A stretch of 50,382 bases of DNA from Anaerolineales bacterium (GTDB lineage Bacteria > Chloroflexota > Anaerolineae > 4572-78 > J111). The stretch covers positions 1 through 50,382 of the forward strand of contig JACKAT010000039.1 of assembly GCA_020634935.1 (NCBI GenBank), given 5' to 3'. Of the stretch, positions 37,001 to 43,424 are shown one piece after another (within the stretch, counting starts at the first letter, position 1; each line of letters starts with the position of its first letter). The position numbers and the translations under genes are program-made. The notes beneath the pieces were generated by a model that worked only from the letters and a program-made list of their open reading frames with translations, ran no database searches and was not told where the DNA came from.

Positions 37001-38123
37001 AGTTATCGCCCAGAGCGAGGAAGGTGTAATGCACCTCGCCGATGACATTGGTGTTGTCGGTAGGCACCTGCGGATAGGTAAAGTAGAGCTGATCTTCAAA
37101 GGTGAAGGATGTATCCGTACCGCCGGCAATGGTAATGACGCCGCTGGTGCGGATCAGACGGAAACAACCCGTATCAAACAAGCTGGCGTCGCCGATAGGC
37201 TGCATCCAGAAGTTGTAGTCAGGTTGGTAGTCGCCGTCGTTGTCAAAGCCGAACCGAACATTACCGATACGATACAAGATCCCATTGGTCGTAATCACTG
37301 AGCCGGGCTTAACCTGATCCAGATCCGTACTAAACCAGGTGCTGCCCAGGTTGCCGTTGGGCTGAATTTTGTTGGCCATAGCCGATATTTCATTACGCAT
37401 GTACATAGTGCGGCTGTCTTGCCCAGATGTGTTGCCGGAACCGGTGGCCCACACATCAAAGTTGAGGTGCAAATCATCTTCCGGCTTAACCGAGCTGCCC
37501 CAGACGGCGTCGTTCTGGCACTGCGGGTCATCGGCCACACCACCTACAGTCTCGCAGCGGGGATAACTCAAGGTCCAATATTGGACCACACACTCGCCGG
37601 GGCCTAACGTACCCACCAACCGGGTGGCGTCGGCGATGCCCTGGCTGCCGCCCTCGTGGGTGAAAGCATAGGCGCCGCCCACATCATCCAGGGCTGGATG
37701 TTCTGTCAAAAAACCAGGGTCAGCCGGCCCGCGTTGGGGATAGATACCGGCAGTACCCTTGGCGGAATCGCCAATTTTTACCACGACATCATCAATAGGG
37801 CTGGCGGTGGTGTTGCAGATCCGCGCTCCGGGGGTAAAGGCCGATGGCCCGGCCGTGGAAGGTGAGGTTACGTTAGAATCAACCACCAAGTTGTACCCGG
37901 CCAGAATCTCGACCGAGAGGCCGCCGGCAGCAAGGCTGGGCGCGATCCCAGCCAGATTTAAGATTAGCCCGCACAACAGCACTAAGGCCCCCCCCACAGC
38001 CAGGGCCAGTCGAAGTAGGGTATTGCTCACCCTACGGCGGCGAGCAGAGGAACCTAAATTGGTGTTAGTAGAAATGGCTTGGAAAGGGGTTAAAGCATTA
38101 AGAAGATCTCTAAGCGAAGACAT
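28080..38123 (-). CDS. Giant secreted repeat protein (10 SdrD-B/Cna-B-like modules, 9 DUF11-like modules)
   Basis: 3347 residues. A basic N-terminus (SSARRRRVSNTLLRL) and a hydrophobic segment ending APSLAA give an export signal near residue 66. A unique N-terminal domain (~67-560) follows. Eight SdrD-B-like modules span ~570-1860, each opening IGDxVWxDxDxDGxQDxGE and ending with DFGF/DFGY. Then come three DUF11-like modules (LTYTLTVSNTG, ~1870-2240), two more SdrD-B modules (~2245-2460), six DUF11-like modules (~2470-3220) and a FN3-like end (~3230-3330). The D-rich loops suggest calcium binding. The tail is SRLYLPLILHEK. No LPxTG motif is present. GGAG lies 7 bp before the ATG. Probably a long extracellular fibre or adhesin; the neighbouring genes encode an LPETG protein and a C25 peptidase. 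Confidence 0.88.
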   Translation of the reverse strand: MSSLRDLLNALTPFQAISTNTNLGSSARRRRVSNTLLRLALAVGGALVLLCGLILNLAGIAPSLAAGGLSVEILAGYNLVVDSNVTSPSTAGPSAFTPGARICNTTASPIDDVVVKIGDSAKGTAGIYPQRGPADPGFLTEHPALDDVGGAYAFTHEGGSQGIADATRLVGTLGPGECVVQYWTLSYPRCETVGGVADDPQCQNDAVWGSSVKPEDDLHLNFDVWATGSGNTSGQDSRTMYMRNEISAMANKIQPNGNLGSTWFSTDLDQVKPGSVITTNGILYRIGNVRFGFDNDGDYQPDYNFWMQPIGDASLFDTGCFRLIRTSGVITIAGGTDTSFTFEDQLYFTYPQVPTDNTNVIGEVHYTFLALGDNCAVTPTPYQEAASGYDNEKFNGDYGAGGNAPFNSTPVEVTVNKNSLPDLTGPGTFITYDIFFQNTSTTDSAGLVLTSGDMVINSPLVISDTIPSGMQYQAGSATSSFSSPGLTATVYYSTDNGDSWTTIEPTPALSVTNIQWWLSDSLPPTENGSATFQVFIPLDYSLPVVENCANLQYGNGPSVAESCETTIISGPNSIGDFVWRDEDADGLPDGGEAGIDAITVTLYYDADGNGQLDTSTDIFITNTVTSGSGAYLFESLADGKYLVQVDTDTSNTTLPYGYSLTTDDLIAVDLDSEHNTTAAVDNLDADFGFGPALQVTKSLVDGPAYEGREVTYKIEVENLRPGDGTANASSCTFETWAGTSTTGASNPWVNSNNVFNPDEPDDKYAYSIFTAQPDYIRGSDFNLGSVPGNITKVEAIFPIYLTDIGNDGIMLTDEQLETHFYYNGVLSSSIIFNSTNNNLSTINAFGPDKSKEGLLTWDISAVNSNWQSSDFNGSLLELEVVADKGTGSGNKASIFLNAMGFRITTDETCGGPDNTLNPVPLSDTFDAGLLEFVSADPPQTSVSAGLIEWNNIGPIYAGQTKEITVTFKGLDPGTGQLLTNTATVSNAYFITGNPANDGQDSAVTTISPTGLISGVIWSDGNNNGWQVGNIGYDSNDYFIPGITVTLYGCYNYSTNQFVPTTPAPNKTCEAVSNNNTFWRALATQTTTIDGQYLFEGLLDAYYSVVVNPPSATQQGERNDNLSGGITGGDDMWGTQSAVLNTLSPIQNAGHITNVNFGYSVNPMLYGTIWQDYNADGNINSNEPYLDNGAAGIIVTLSTASGVISTTQTDANGYYEFPDLTAGVLYTITVDTGSLPGGATGWTNTYDPDNGTITPNSQYPLTFTLTAGQISGSHDFGYRGSSSIGDTIFTDWNGDGSQGTGESGISGIDVYLYRDANGDGVLNAGDSLILTDTTDTNGNYLFENLPPGDWIVTVDESNLLKYIQTADRDAIFDGKTAVTTDGTNNIDDVDFGYQPTGTGIVGDYVWYDSNSNGLQGSNESGLPNIEVTLYVDDGDGIFNIATDPVIITTTTDANGKYLFTNLISATYWVDVDTADSDLPTDGFGEPFILTTNNDPLPVVLNSGDTYLNADFGFDGPAVVGNFVWQDNDGDGEQDAGEPGIAGVTVRLFQETSPGVFTLIATDTTDSAGVYLFSGLISDTYRVVVDETTLPTGYSQQTGDPDVGSIGGTSFVCGVDGNAPCDAQSTFQLKTGQIDLTRDFGYLPPRFTGNYVWFDADGDGVQDFTEPGLGGITVTVTLPGGSVFTTTTDIEGYYSFGSDVLGTATGNFTFTIYPGSTYTYTYDYDGGTTTPDSTTVLNIASTNIYTDVIDFGLQLNGPHTITGTVFYDEGNTTDGLTDTYTITDTPLANVTVYLYKEGGGAPVGITTTDASGHYTFTNLLDGEVYVVSIDTSNPVIAGYDLTASPTSGSYFHILPALTGDVGDIDFGFWEPAPILSLTKTVSPAGPVSAGDTLTYTLTVSNTGALTAAGVIITDTLPVSTTLISATTPYSGPTNGVITWTLGNVATATNRIVTLTVQLDAAITATLITNTAWLTSAEGLTATDTVTTPLQNQPDLTITKQVTPQGLVQPGDTLTYTVVVSNSGSSDATNVTISDTLPSEVSLVKVLVEPSGNGITSTMSPFLSGAVITVGERLTLTMVVTVNLSVSDGAVMTNTASVTSTEIVTPANSNPVTNTVGFPILSLAKVNNPVGPIISGHTLTYTLIVSNTGSVSATNVAISDTLPVEVSHPAIDVQVEPAGNGSTSTSPPLLLSGATITPNTRITLTVVVTVDAGIADGTVFTNTASITSTEIVTPEISNPVTNTVVSHANISGQVRNDVDSDGVLADLESGILGVTIVLYSDPNGDGDPSDGSPVLTTTTTITGSYIFTNVIPGNYVVIETDPAGYIGTADAKGANDNQIPVTLVSGADSTGNDFLDTLSATIGNFVWNDEDNDGIQDPGELGIPGITVTLYLGATPVQTVTTDASGLYTFTNVISGNYTIRFNPLTYTVTSQNQGSDDTLDSDADSSGQTSIFTVNAGDIITNVDAGFWLPNADLRIEKYDLPKVVGPSNTLTYTIRFENQGPGVLDAITITENLPAEVNSFSYNVADARLIISPTLTLNGAAAISDAVQVGSTVTWNGSYPSSPIISGTVGYITFTVKVDQSYLPSDDHLIENTLVITGNLPDPNPGDNTFTETTPIADIVVEKATNGDDADTVTGPSINFGDPVTWTYQVTNTGSITLTGVQIADRDDIGNLVVITPTVAVNLSPGQTVTFTYVATASATGQYTNTATVTGTATASGVDAFGHAVNSTTTVTDTDLSHYIAALADVTIVKSDNPDPVTLGKVLTYTLAYTNNGPSGASNVIITDALPSEVTFGGMVSGNSPTQSGQSLTWNIGPLGNGLGGSLIFTVTIDSAGSGTITNSVVITTSTPDSNPSNNDDDEPTMVESPGITISKTPDLQTVETGSTVTFTITVTNTGDVTLTQVVVSDALVSNCNTGPGSLLPKATRTYTCTTAAGVTAGFTNTAVVSGTSPAGTVVTSTDTAVVEVIRPGLEVEKSVNITSAAPSQIVTYTITITNTGDITLNPVQITDTMDAGLTYIPNSASIAPSSVNGQQLVWNDVTQGAGLAADDALQLTLLAEVTTITGTYNNVVVAVGRYPTGSTAPDSDSVPVVVEDPTVEVDKGVAAPGAVDGIITFTITITNTGPSTLDQVPLFDHFIGPVEYIGGTPLADTIDNTNGILAWDDLTQSGTNGFGQNLEPDEAFEVTTVFRITADSSTFTMVNTAEVTGAVDIFNNTTNDADGTVTLDNEPTAIELLYFKGHRQGQNIVLNWATAVEIDNYGFRLFRSATASWADAVEIAFVPGQGLGTGSGATYTYTDKQVAPNQTYTYWLVDVDLNGAETDHPPLTVTPTGVDSGDDSRLYLPLILHEK

Positions 38124-38203
38124 GAAGTATCTCCTGGGAGTTCCAAATGAAGTGGATGGTTTCGGCGAGCGCAGGGCGTCAATCTATTGGGTTGCAAGTG
38201 AGG

Positions 38204-38992
38204 TTACTCTGCCACATAGACATTAAGCCCCACAAGAGTTAGGATTAATCCGATGAGGATAATAATGGTTGTCAAAAAAACGGTTTCAGCCGGCACGCCC
38301 CCGGTTTCCGGCAAGGCCGGCGGGGCAGCGGTGGTTGGCGCGGGTGTATCGATCACACAAGCAATTGGGCATTTGACCAACTGGGTTGCCATCGTATTGG
38401 CCTCGACGACGCCCATCGAGACCGGGCCTTCACTTAAAGCGACCGTCACTTGGGCCAGATTGGTTCCGCTTACATCGATTGCTGCCGCTGTCATAAACCG
38501 AGGTTCGCCGGATAGAAAGACTTCCCACTGGCCGGGATAGGGGACGGAGATACGCGTGTCATGCTGGGTCGAAAGGTCGCCAACGGCAATGAAGCCGGAG
38601 CCGTCATGCACCATCCGCACCGGAGCGATGATTTCAAAAGTAGGGTTAGCTTCGGCGATGGGAATTAGAAGAGGGGTAATCGACTGGTCATCCGGGCGAT
38701 AGGCCAGGGGTTCATAGGTCGATGTGCTGGCGTTGGCGCTGCAGGCCATATCGCATTGGTCCAGCCGAACCAAAACATAATCGGTTGGGGCGCGCCCTTC
38801 GTCGGCGGTCGAAGGGGCGTGGGTAACATCGCCACCGTCGTCGCCGTCGCCGCCGCCGTCACCGGGATCGGGGGTGAAACCGGCCAGGGGCGCCGCTTGA
38901 ACCGCCGGAGGCGTATTAACATTAACGGCAACGATAAAAGCAAGTAAACCCAAACTAATCAAGAAAGGGAGCATGGTTTTGAGGTTGAGCAT
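38204..38992 (-). CDS. Secreted protein with C-terminal LPETG motif and membrane span
   Basis: 262 residues. An N-terminal signal (MLPFLISLGLLAFIVAVNV) is followed by a Gly/Asp-rich linker (GDGGGDGDDGGDV), a ~150-residue beta-rich domain with four visible cysteines (two near QCDMAC, two near KCPIAC), then a Pro/Thr/Ala-rich stalk. The end is ALPETGG followed by one hydrophobic span and the short tail NVYVAE. This is sortase-signal architecture except that the usual Arg/Lys tail after the span is missing. No sortase is encoded in the window. It lies 80 bp upstream of the giant surface protein on the same strand, so the two are probably co-expressed. Confidence 0.72.
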   Translation of the reverse strand: MLNLKTMLPFLISLGLLAFIVAVNVNTPPAVQAAPLAGFTPDPGDGGGDGDDGGDVTHAPSTADEGRAPTDYVLVRLDQCDMACSANASTSTYEPLAYRPDDQSITPLLIPIAEANPTFEIIAPVRMVHDGSGFIAVGDLSTQHDTRISVPYPGQWEVFLSGEPRFMTAAAIDVSGTNLAQVTVALSEGPVSMGVVEANTMATQLVKCPIACVIDTPAPTTAAPPALPETGGVPAETVFLTTIIILIGLILTLVGLNVYVAE

Positions 38993-39081
38993 TGTGGTAA
39001 AAACTCCTGCAAGTTATTTGGAAATGGTTTTAGAAAAAGATGGGATGGGTAGTTATCTATTCTAATGACAGGAAATCCATA

Positions 39082-39768
39082 TTACAGCGATACCTCAATA
39101 GCAGGGCGTTTTTTGAGCCGCTTTTCGGCTTTATCGGCAAATTTTTGGGCGCGACGATACCAAATGTTGAGTTGGGCGAAGGCGTGGTCGCGATCAATGG
39201 TGCTTTGGAGGGCCGTTTCTTTGGCCTGTTCCTGCACGTGGTTAGCTTCGATGGTGGCCTCAACATCGGCGGCTTCCTGGTTGAGCCGGTCGGCGGGGTA
39301 GCCATAATTGTTTAAGACGGGCGCGATGTCGGGATGAGCCAGGGCCACGTGGTAGAGGTTACGGCTCCAAGCCTGAATTTCAGCAAAACTACCTGTTTTT
39401 TGGAGACGTGTGAGCCGGCTGCCGGTGGTTTGGTTGCGCTGGCGGTGCAGTCCTAAAGCATCAAGATGCTCGGCTTGGCCCTTGAACAACTGGACGCAGA
39501 TATCAGACAACTCTCTACACTGCTCCCAAACTTGTTCATACCGTTGGGTAAAGGCGTCAGTCGTACCCAATTTGGCGCTGTAGGCTAATTTATTGGCATG
39601 GGCTGCCGCTTTGGCGGCCTCAATAAGGGCTTTACCTTCGCTCCAGCGGTCCTCATCGTAGCCGTAAGCGGCCATTTCAGCGGCCATATCCGGATCATTT
39701 CGCGAGTTGTGGAGGAGTTGTTCGGCTTGATGAACGGTTTCTTTTTGTTTTTTTGTCATACCTGGCAT
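39082..39768 (-). CDS. Hypothetical helical protein with an internal duplication
   Basis: 228 residues, no signal peptide or membrane span, charged and predicted mainly alpha-helical. Two segments align: DPDMAAEMAAYGYDEDRW (near residues 23-40) and HPDIAPVLNNYGYPADRL (near 140-157), each followed by a long Ala/Glu-rich helix (EGKALIEAAKAAAHANKLA; EAADVEATIEANHVQEQA). This suggests a duplicated four-helix-like unit. The C-terminus is strongly basic (KFADKAEKRLKKRP). AAAGGAG lies 10 bp before the ATG. It is the most upstream gene of the minus-strand surface cluster and divergent from the region with the 21-bp array. Function unknown. Confidence 0.75.
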   Translation of the reverse strand: MPGMTKKQKETVHQAEQLLHNSRNDPDMAAEMAAYGYDEDRWSEGKALIEAAKAAAHANKLAYSAKLGTTDAFTQRYEQVWEQCRELSDICVQLFKGQAEHLDALGLHRQRNQTTGSRLTRLQKTGSFAEIQAWSRNLYHVALAHPDIAPVLNNYGYPADRLNQEAADVEATIEANHVQEQAKETALQSTIDRDHAFAQLNIWYRRAQKFADKAEKRLKKRPAIEVSL

Positions 39769-39906
39769 AGGGATAAATCTCCTTTCTCGTTGGATTTTGT
39801 AAAATGTTATCGGAGTGGGCGAGTCGCCGTATGGGTTTAGTGGGTTGTCAGTAAAATTCGATGAGATAATTGCTTGGTTTTGGCATCCGAAAAGAAAATT
39901 TTATGC

Positions 39907-39925
39907 GTAATCCGGTAAATTATGT
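39907..39925. repeat. 19-bp direct repeat, left copy
   Basis: GTAATCCGGTAAATTATGT occurs at 39907-39925 and again exactly at 40057-40075, 150 bp apart. The two copies lie at the ends of the palindromic element 39923-40056. Confidence 0.8.
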
Positions 39926-40056
39926 AGTGGTCAACGACATACTGCAAAAAATAGACAACAACGGATTGACGAAAGGAGCGGATTTTACTCGTCTTATCCG
40001 TTTATTTCCCCAATCCGTTTTTGTTTGATCGGTGCAACATCAATTTGACCCCTACA
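39923..40056. mobile_element. 134-bp imperfect palindrome resembling joined insertion-sequence ends
   Basis: The left end TGTAGTGGTCAA (39923-39934) mirrors the right end TTGACCCCTACA (40045-40056). Similarity continues inward: ACGGATTG plus flanking A-rich bases occurs in both arms. Ends of the TGTAG-GGTCAA type resemble IS21-family termini as I recall them. There is no transposase, so it would be a non-autonomous derivative. It is flanked by the 19-bp direct repeat. Confidence 0.5.
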
Positions 40057-40067
40057 GTAATCCGGTA

Positions 40068-40466
40068 AATTATGTGAGTCAATCCCATGTTTATTTAAGA
40101 CGCGCCAATGTTTAGGTGAGTCAACCCAATGTTTATTTAAAACAACTCAACGATTATGTGAGTCAATCCCATGTTTATTTAAGAGTTCAAACGGATGATG
40201 TGAGTCAACTCAATGTTTATTTAAGACGCGCCAATGTTTAGGTGAGTCAACCCAATGTTTATTTAAAACAACTCAACGATTATATGAGTCAAATTTCTGA
40301 TTATGTGAGTCACTCAAACGATTATCTTAGTCCGCCCCAGGATTATGCCAGCGCTTAAACGGATTATGAGAGTTCGGATCGTGATTGTTAAAGTGCGCCG
40401 GTGCGAGATAGCTGTCAGCAGAACGATTAGGCTTGTCACCGGTTGGATTATGGGGTCGGAATAAGG
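40068..40466. repeat. 19-unit tandem array, exact 21-bp period
   Basis: Units begin every 21 bp from 40068 without slippage. The core is G(A/T)TTAT(G/T)T(G/A)AG(T/A)C, e.g. GATTATGTGAGTCA and GTTTATTTAAGA, with 7-8 variable bases. A block of three units (40089-40151) recurs exactly at 40215-40277, giving a 126-bp higher-order period. The last units are more diverged. There are no unique spacers, so it is not CRISPR. The period equals two helical turns, placing cores on one DNA face, as for arrays of transposase or regulator binding sites. It ends 45 bp before the next gene. Confidence 0.75.
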
Positions 40467-40511
40467 AAACTTGCCTTCTCCATGATTTAGTTTACGATAA
40501 ACCACACTGCA

Positions 40512-42179
40512 ATGATAGGGGCAAAAGTCATTTCTTTTGAAAGTACTAAGGTACATTTTTATTGCCCGAAAGTCACTAAGGATCAGTCATTAAATAATTC
40601 TAGCACTCTAAACAGGAGATTAGAGATTAGAGATTGGGAGATTGGCGTTAATTCTGTCATCAAACCGCTGCCACTGTGGGCCGGTATTATCGCGCTCTGT
40701 CTGGTCGCTTTTGTTGCAATCACTTTAATCACCCAACCTATCTTTGAGTATGTCCCCCACTCCGAGGATGAAGTCGCCTACCTTTTTCAAGCCAAAGTGT
40801 TGGCCGAAAATCGGCTAACCGTGCCGACGCCGCCCCAGGCCCAGGCGTTTTGGAGTCCGTTTGTCATCGATTATGACCAGCAGCGGTTCGGCAAGTATCC
40901 GCCCGGCTGGCCGCTGTTATTGAGTTGGGGCGTTCGACTCGGCGCACCGTGGCTGGTCAATGCTTTTTTGGCGACCAGCACTCTAGCCTTAATTGGGCTA
41001 TTAGGTTTCCTTTATTATTGCGTTGACAACAGAGGAGACTCTCGTTATCTGATCCCCCTATTAGCTGTCGGATTGGGGGTGGTCACGCCCGGCTTTCTTT
41101 TTCTATCGAGTTCGCTACTGTCACACACGGCGTCGCTGTTTGGGGTGACGCTGGCGCTGGTCGGGCTGTTTCAGACCGTTACGGTGTCCAAGTATCGTTA
41201 TCTCTATGGAATAGGGGTCGGCGCGGCCCTGGGCGCGACATTTATCACGCGCCCTTTTGCCGCGCTGGGGGTGGGCTTAGCGGTGGGCATTTTTGTAGTG
41301 GGGCTGGTATTACGTCGCGAACTTCAGCCGTCGCTGCTGCTGTGGATAGCGGGGGGCGGCTTGCTCGTATCGCTGCTGCTGCCGCTGTTTTGGTGGGCCG
41401 CAGTCGGCGATCCGACGTTCAATGCGTATCGGCTGGTCTGGCCCTACGACCGCGTCGGTTTTGGCCCCGACATCGGTCCCTACGGCTACACGCTGTACGA
41501 TGCCATTTTTATCAACACCCGGCTAAAGCTGCTGGCGCTGGCGACCGGTTTATTTGGCTGGCCGGGCTGGACCAATCTGATCTTTTTGCCGATCCCCTTC
41601 CTAGCTCGACGGGCCCATCGTTGGGAGTGGCTGCTGCTCGGCATTATCGGCGGCTTGATTTTTGTTCACGTGTTTTACTGGGCTTTCGGGGGTGTCGATG
41701 GCGGCTTTCCGCGCTATTATTACGATGCTTTACCGGCGTTCTTACTGTTGACGGCCCGGGGCATCGAATTATGCGGGCAATGGCTGCGTCGATTAGCCGG
41801 ACCCCCGCCACGGCAATCGATCGCAACCGGGGTCTTAGCCGGCGTGATGTTAAGTTTGGTAGCCTACAACCTGTTCTGGTATTTACCGCCGCTGCTGGCC
41901 GCCCAAAGAGGCAAGTACGGTATCAGCCCGGCTCCACTGCAAGCCATCGAACAGGCCGAAATCTCAACTCCAGCTCTGATTTTGGTCAAAGATGTTGATA
42001 GCTGGAGCGACTTCGCTGCGCCGTTCGCGGCCAACCGCCCGATGCTCGATGGGCCGGTCGTGTACGCCATCGATGGGGGGGAAGAGAGTAATCGGTCGCT
42101 TCGAGTTTTTTTTGCGGGAAGATCATGTTATGAATTGCAAGGGGAAAATGTGAGGGAATGTCCACCATTGGCCGACTGA
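40512..42179 (+). CDS. Integral membrane protein, GT-C/ArnT-like glycosyltransferase
   Basis: About 555 residues with roughly ten or more hydrophobic spans (first at LPLWAGIIALCLVAFVAITL). The first extracytoplasmic loop carries the acidic motif HSEDEVAYLFQAKVLAENRL and then KYPPGWPLLLSWG, a pattern seen in GT-C fold mannosyl/dolichol-phosphate-sugar transferases (GT39/GT83-like), where the Asp/Glu pair is catalytic. These enzymes move sugars from polyprenyl-phosphate carriers onto proteins or lipids at the outer face. The ATG at 40512 has no obvious ribosome binding site. The N-terminal ~45 residues run through a 7-bp GAGATTA-type repeat, so the true start may be further downstream at a non-ATG codon. 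It is convergent with the M48 gene. Confidence 0.75.
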   Translation: MIGAKVISFESTKVHFYCPKVTKDQSLNNSSTLNRRLEIRDWEIGVNSVIKPLPLWAGIIALCLVAFVAITLITQPIFEYVPHSEDEVAYLFQAKVLAENRLTVPTPPQAQAFWSPFVIDYDQQRFGKYPPGWPLLLSWGVRLGAPWLVNAFLATSTLALIGLLGFLYYCVDNRGDSRYLIPLLAVGLGVVTPGFLFLSSSLLSHTASLFGVTLALVGLFQTVTVSKYRYLYGIGVGAALGATFITRPFAALGVGLAVGIFVVGLVLRRELQPSLLLWIAGGGLLVSLLLPLFWWAAVGDPTFNAYRLVWPYDRVGFGPDIGPYGYTLYDAIFINTRLKLLALATGLFGWPGWTNLIFLPIPFLARRAHRWEWLLLGIIGGLIFVHVFYWAFGGVDGGFPRYYYDALPAFLLLTARGIELCGQWLRRLAGPPPRQSIATGVLAGVMLSLVAYNLFWYLPPLLAAQRGKYGISPAPLQAIEQAEISTPALILVKDVDSWSDFAAPFAANRPMLDGPVVYAIDGGEESNRSLRVFFAGRSCYELQGENVRECPPLAD

Positions 42180-42242
42180 CAAAAAACGAAAAATTGGCCT
42201 TGTTATCTGGAAGTAATGAGCCAATATCATTAAAATAAGACT

Positions 42243-42278
42243 GGAGTCGAGGCTTTAGCCGGCTAAAGCCTCGACTCC
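42243..42278. terminator. Perfect 36-bp palindrome between convergent genes
   Basis: The 18-bp half GGAGTCGAGGCTTTAGCC is followed immediately by its exact reverse complement. It sits between two convergent genes, so a bidirectional terminator is likely. The GGCTAAAGC core also occurs in the hairpin at 24625-24664. Confidence 0.75.
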
Positions 42279-42328
42279 GTTTCAGTTAGTTAATGCCATT
42301 GACTTTTTACTTCCTACGACTTACTCCC

Positions 42329-43405
42329 CTACGCCGCCATCGCCTCATCAACCTCTTGCTGCAGGCTTGCGCCACAGCCGGGGCAAGTCTGCCAGTTGGC
42401 GAAGACTTTGATCCCACACGCGGTGCAGACCAGCCTGGCCCCTTTCAAACTGTGAGCGCAGGCCGGGCAGGTGGAGGCGGAGGCGTTAGCCCGCTGATCG
42501 CAGTTGGGGCAAACTTTGCTGATGGGCTGAATGGCGGCTAACACCGGAACGCCGTCAAAATGGGCGTAATTGCCGTTCAGGATATTCTGATACTGCTCCG
42601 ACAGCCCCCAGGTCATAATCTCTTTGGCCCGGACCACCGGGAAGGGGTGCGTTTGCAGCAGCAGCATATTAACCTTGAACAACTGCTCCAACAAGCCGCC
42701 GCTGGTATCTTCATATTCTTCGGCCTGTTGCAGCACCTGCTCTAAGTTAATCTCCGGCAAAAGCTTTTGTGAGCCGCCGGCCAGTTTGCTCAGGGCGCTG
42801 GCCACCACCTCGCGATCTTGCACGACTAACAGCGCCGCTCGATCACAGGAAAGTTCGGCCATGCGCTCCCACTGTAGGATAGCCAATTGCAGGGGAATAG
42901 AGGCCAGCGTGCCGGTACCGGCCGGCAGCAGCATTCGCAAAAATTCCACGCCAAAAATCCGCAGAAGATAGGCCATCGTTTTGTAAAGCATATGCTGGCA
43001 CTTGACGTGGCCTAACTCGTGGCCGATGACAGCCATCAATTCGGCCTCAGTCAAGGCGTCGATCAACCCGGAGAAGAGGGTAATTTGATACTTATCAATA
43101 CCAAACGCGTAAGCGTTGATAATATACTGGTTACTCACATAGATGTCCGGCAAATCCGGCACATCTAAAATATTGGCCGCCTTCTCAAACTTCCGATAAA
43201 GGCTACCGCCCTGATTCGGCCCAAGCCGTACCGTATTAGCGATGCTCGCCAGCCGCATCTGTTTTTCAAAGATCGAGCTGGAAATCGCCGTTAAGAACGG
43301 GGCCAGCAGCGGCACATTTTGCAGATTGGCCGTCGCTTGAATATCGAGATGATGTTGAAATGCCGCCGGACTCAAACCGGGAAACTCGCGAGGTTCTTCG
43401 ACCAT
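42329..43405 (-). CDS. M48 family zinc metalloprotease with C-terminal zinc ribbons
   Basis: 358 residues. The zinc site is intact: HELGH at 129-133 and the third ligand Glu184 (ERMAELSCDRA). Weakly hydrophobic helices around 140-180 (MLYKTMAYLLRIFGVEFLRMLL) suggest membrane association, as in HtpX-like peptidases, but classic strong spans are few. The C-terminus (~300-350) has two CxxC ribbon units: CPNC...CPAC, then CTAC...CPGC. AGGAGA precedes the ATG at good spacing. Ribbon-bearing M48 proteins are known in Chloroflexota; substrates are unknown, with membrane-protein quality control a reasonable guess. The 9-bp repeat array separates it from fabF upstream on the same strand. Confidence 0.9.
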   Translation of the reverse strand: MVEEPREFPGLSPAAFQHHLDIQATANLQNVPLLAPFLTAISSSIFEKQMRLASIANTVRLGPNQGGSLYRKFEKAANILDVPDLPDIYVSNQYIINAYAFGIDKYQITLFSGLIDALTEAELMAVIGHELGHVKCQHMLYKTMAYLLRIFGVEFLRMLLPAGTGTLASIPLQLAILQWERMAELSCDRAALLVVQDREVVASALSKLAGGSQKLLPEINLEQVLQQAEEYEDTSGGLLEQLFKVNMLLLQTHPFPVVRAKEIMTWGLSEQYQNILNGNYAHFDGVPVLAAIQPISKVCPNCDQRANASASTCPACAHSLKGARLVCTACGIKVFANWQTCPGCGASLQQEVDEAMAA

Positions 43406-43424
43406 TATTTACTAATCTCCTAAC

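Noticed and set aside
40068..40466. CRISPR array
   Set aside because: The 21-bp units are contiguous, lack separated spacers and have no leader or cas genes nearby.
41342..41998. 218-residue plus-strand frame inside the GT-C gene
   Set aside because: Shifted frame of the real membrane protein; it is Arg-rich without any domain pattern.
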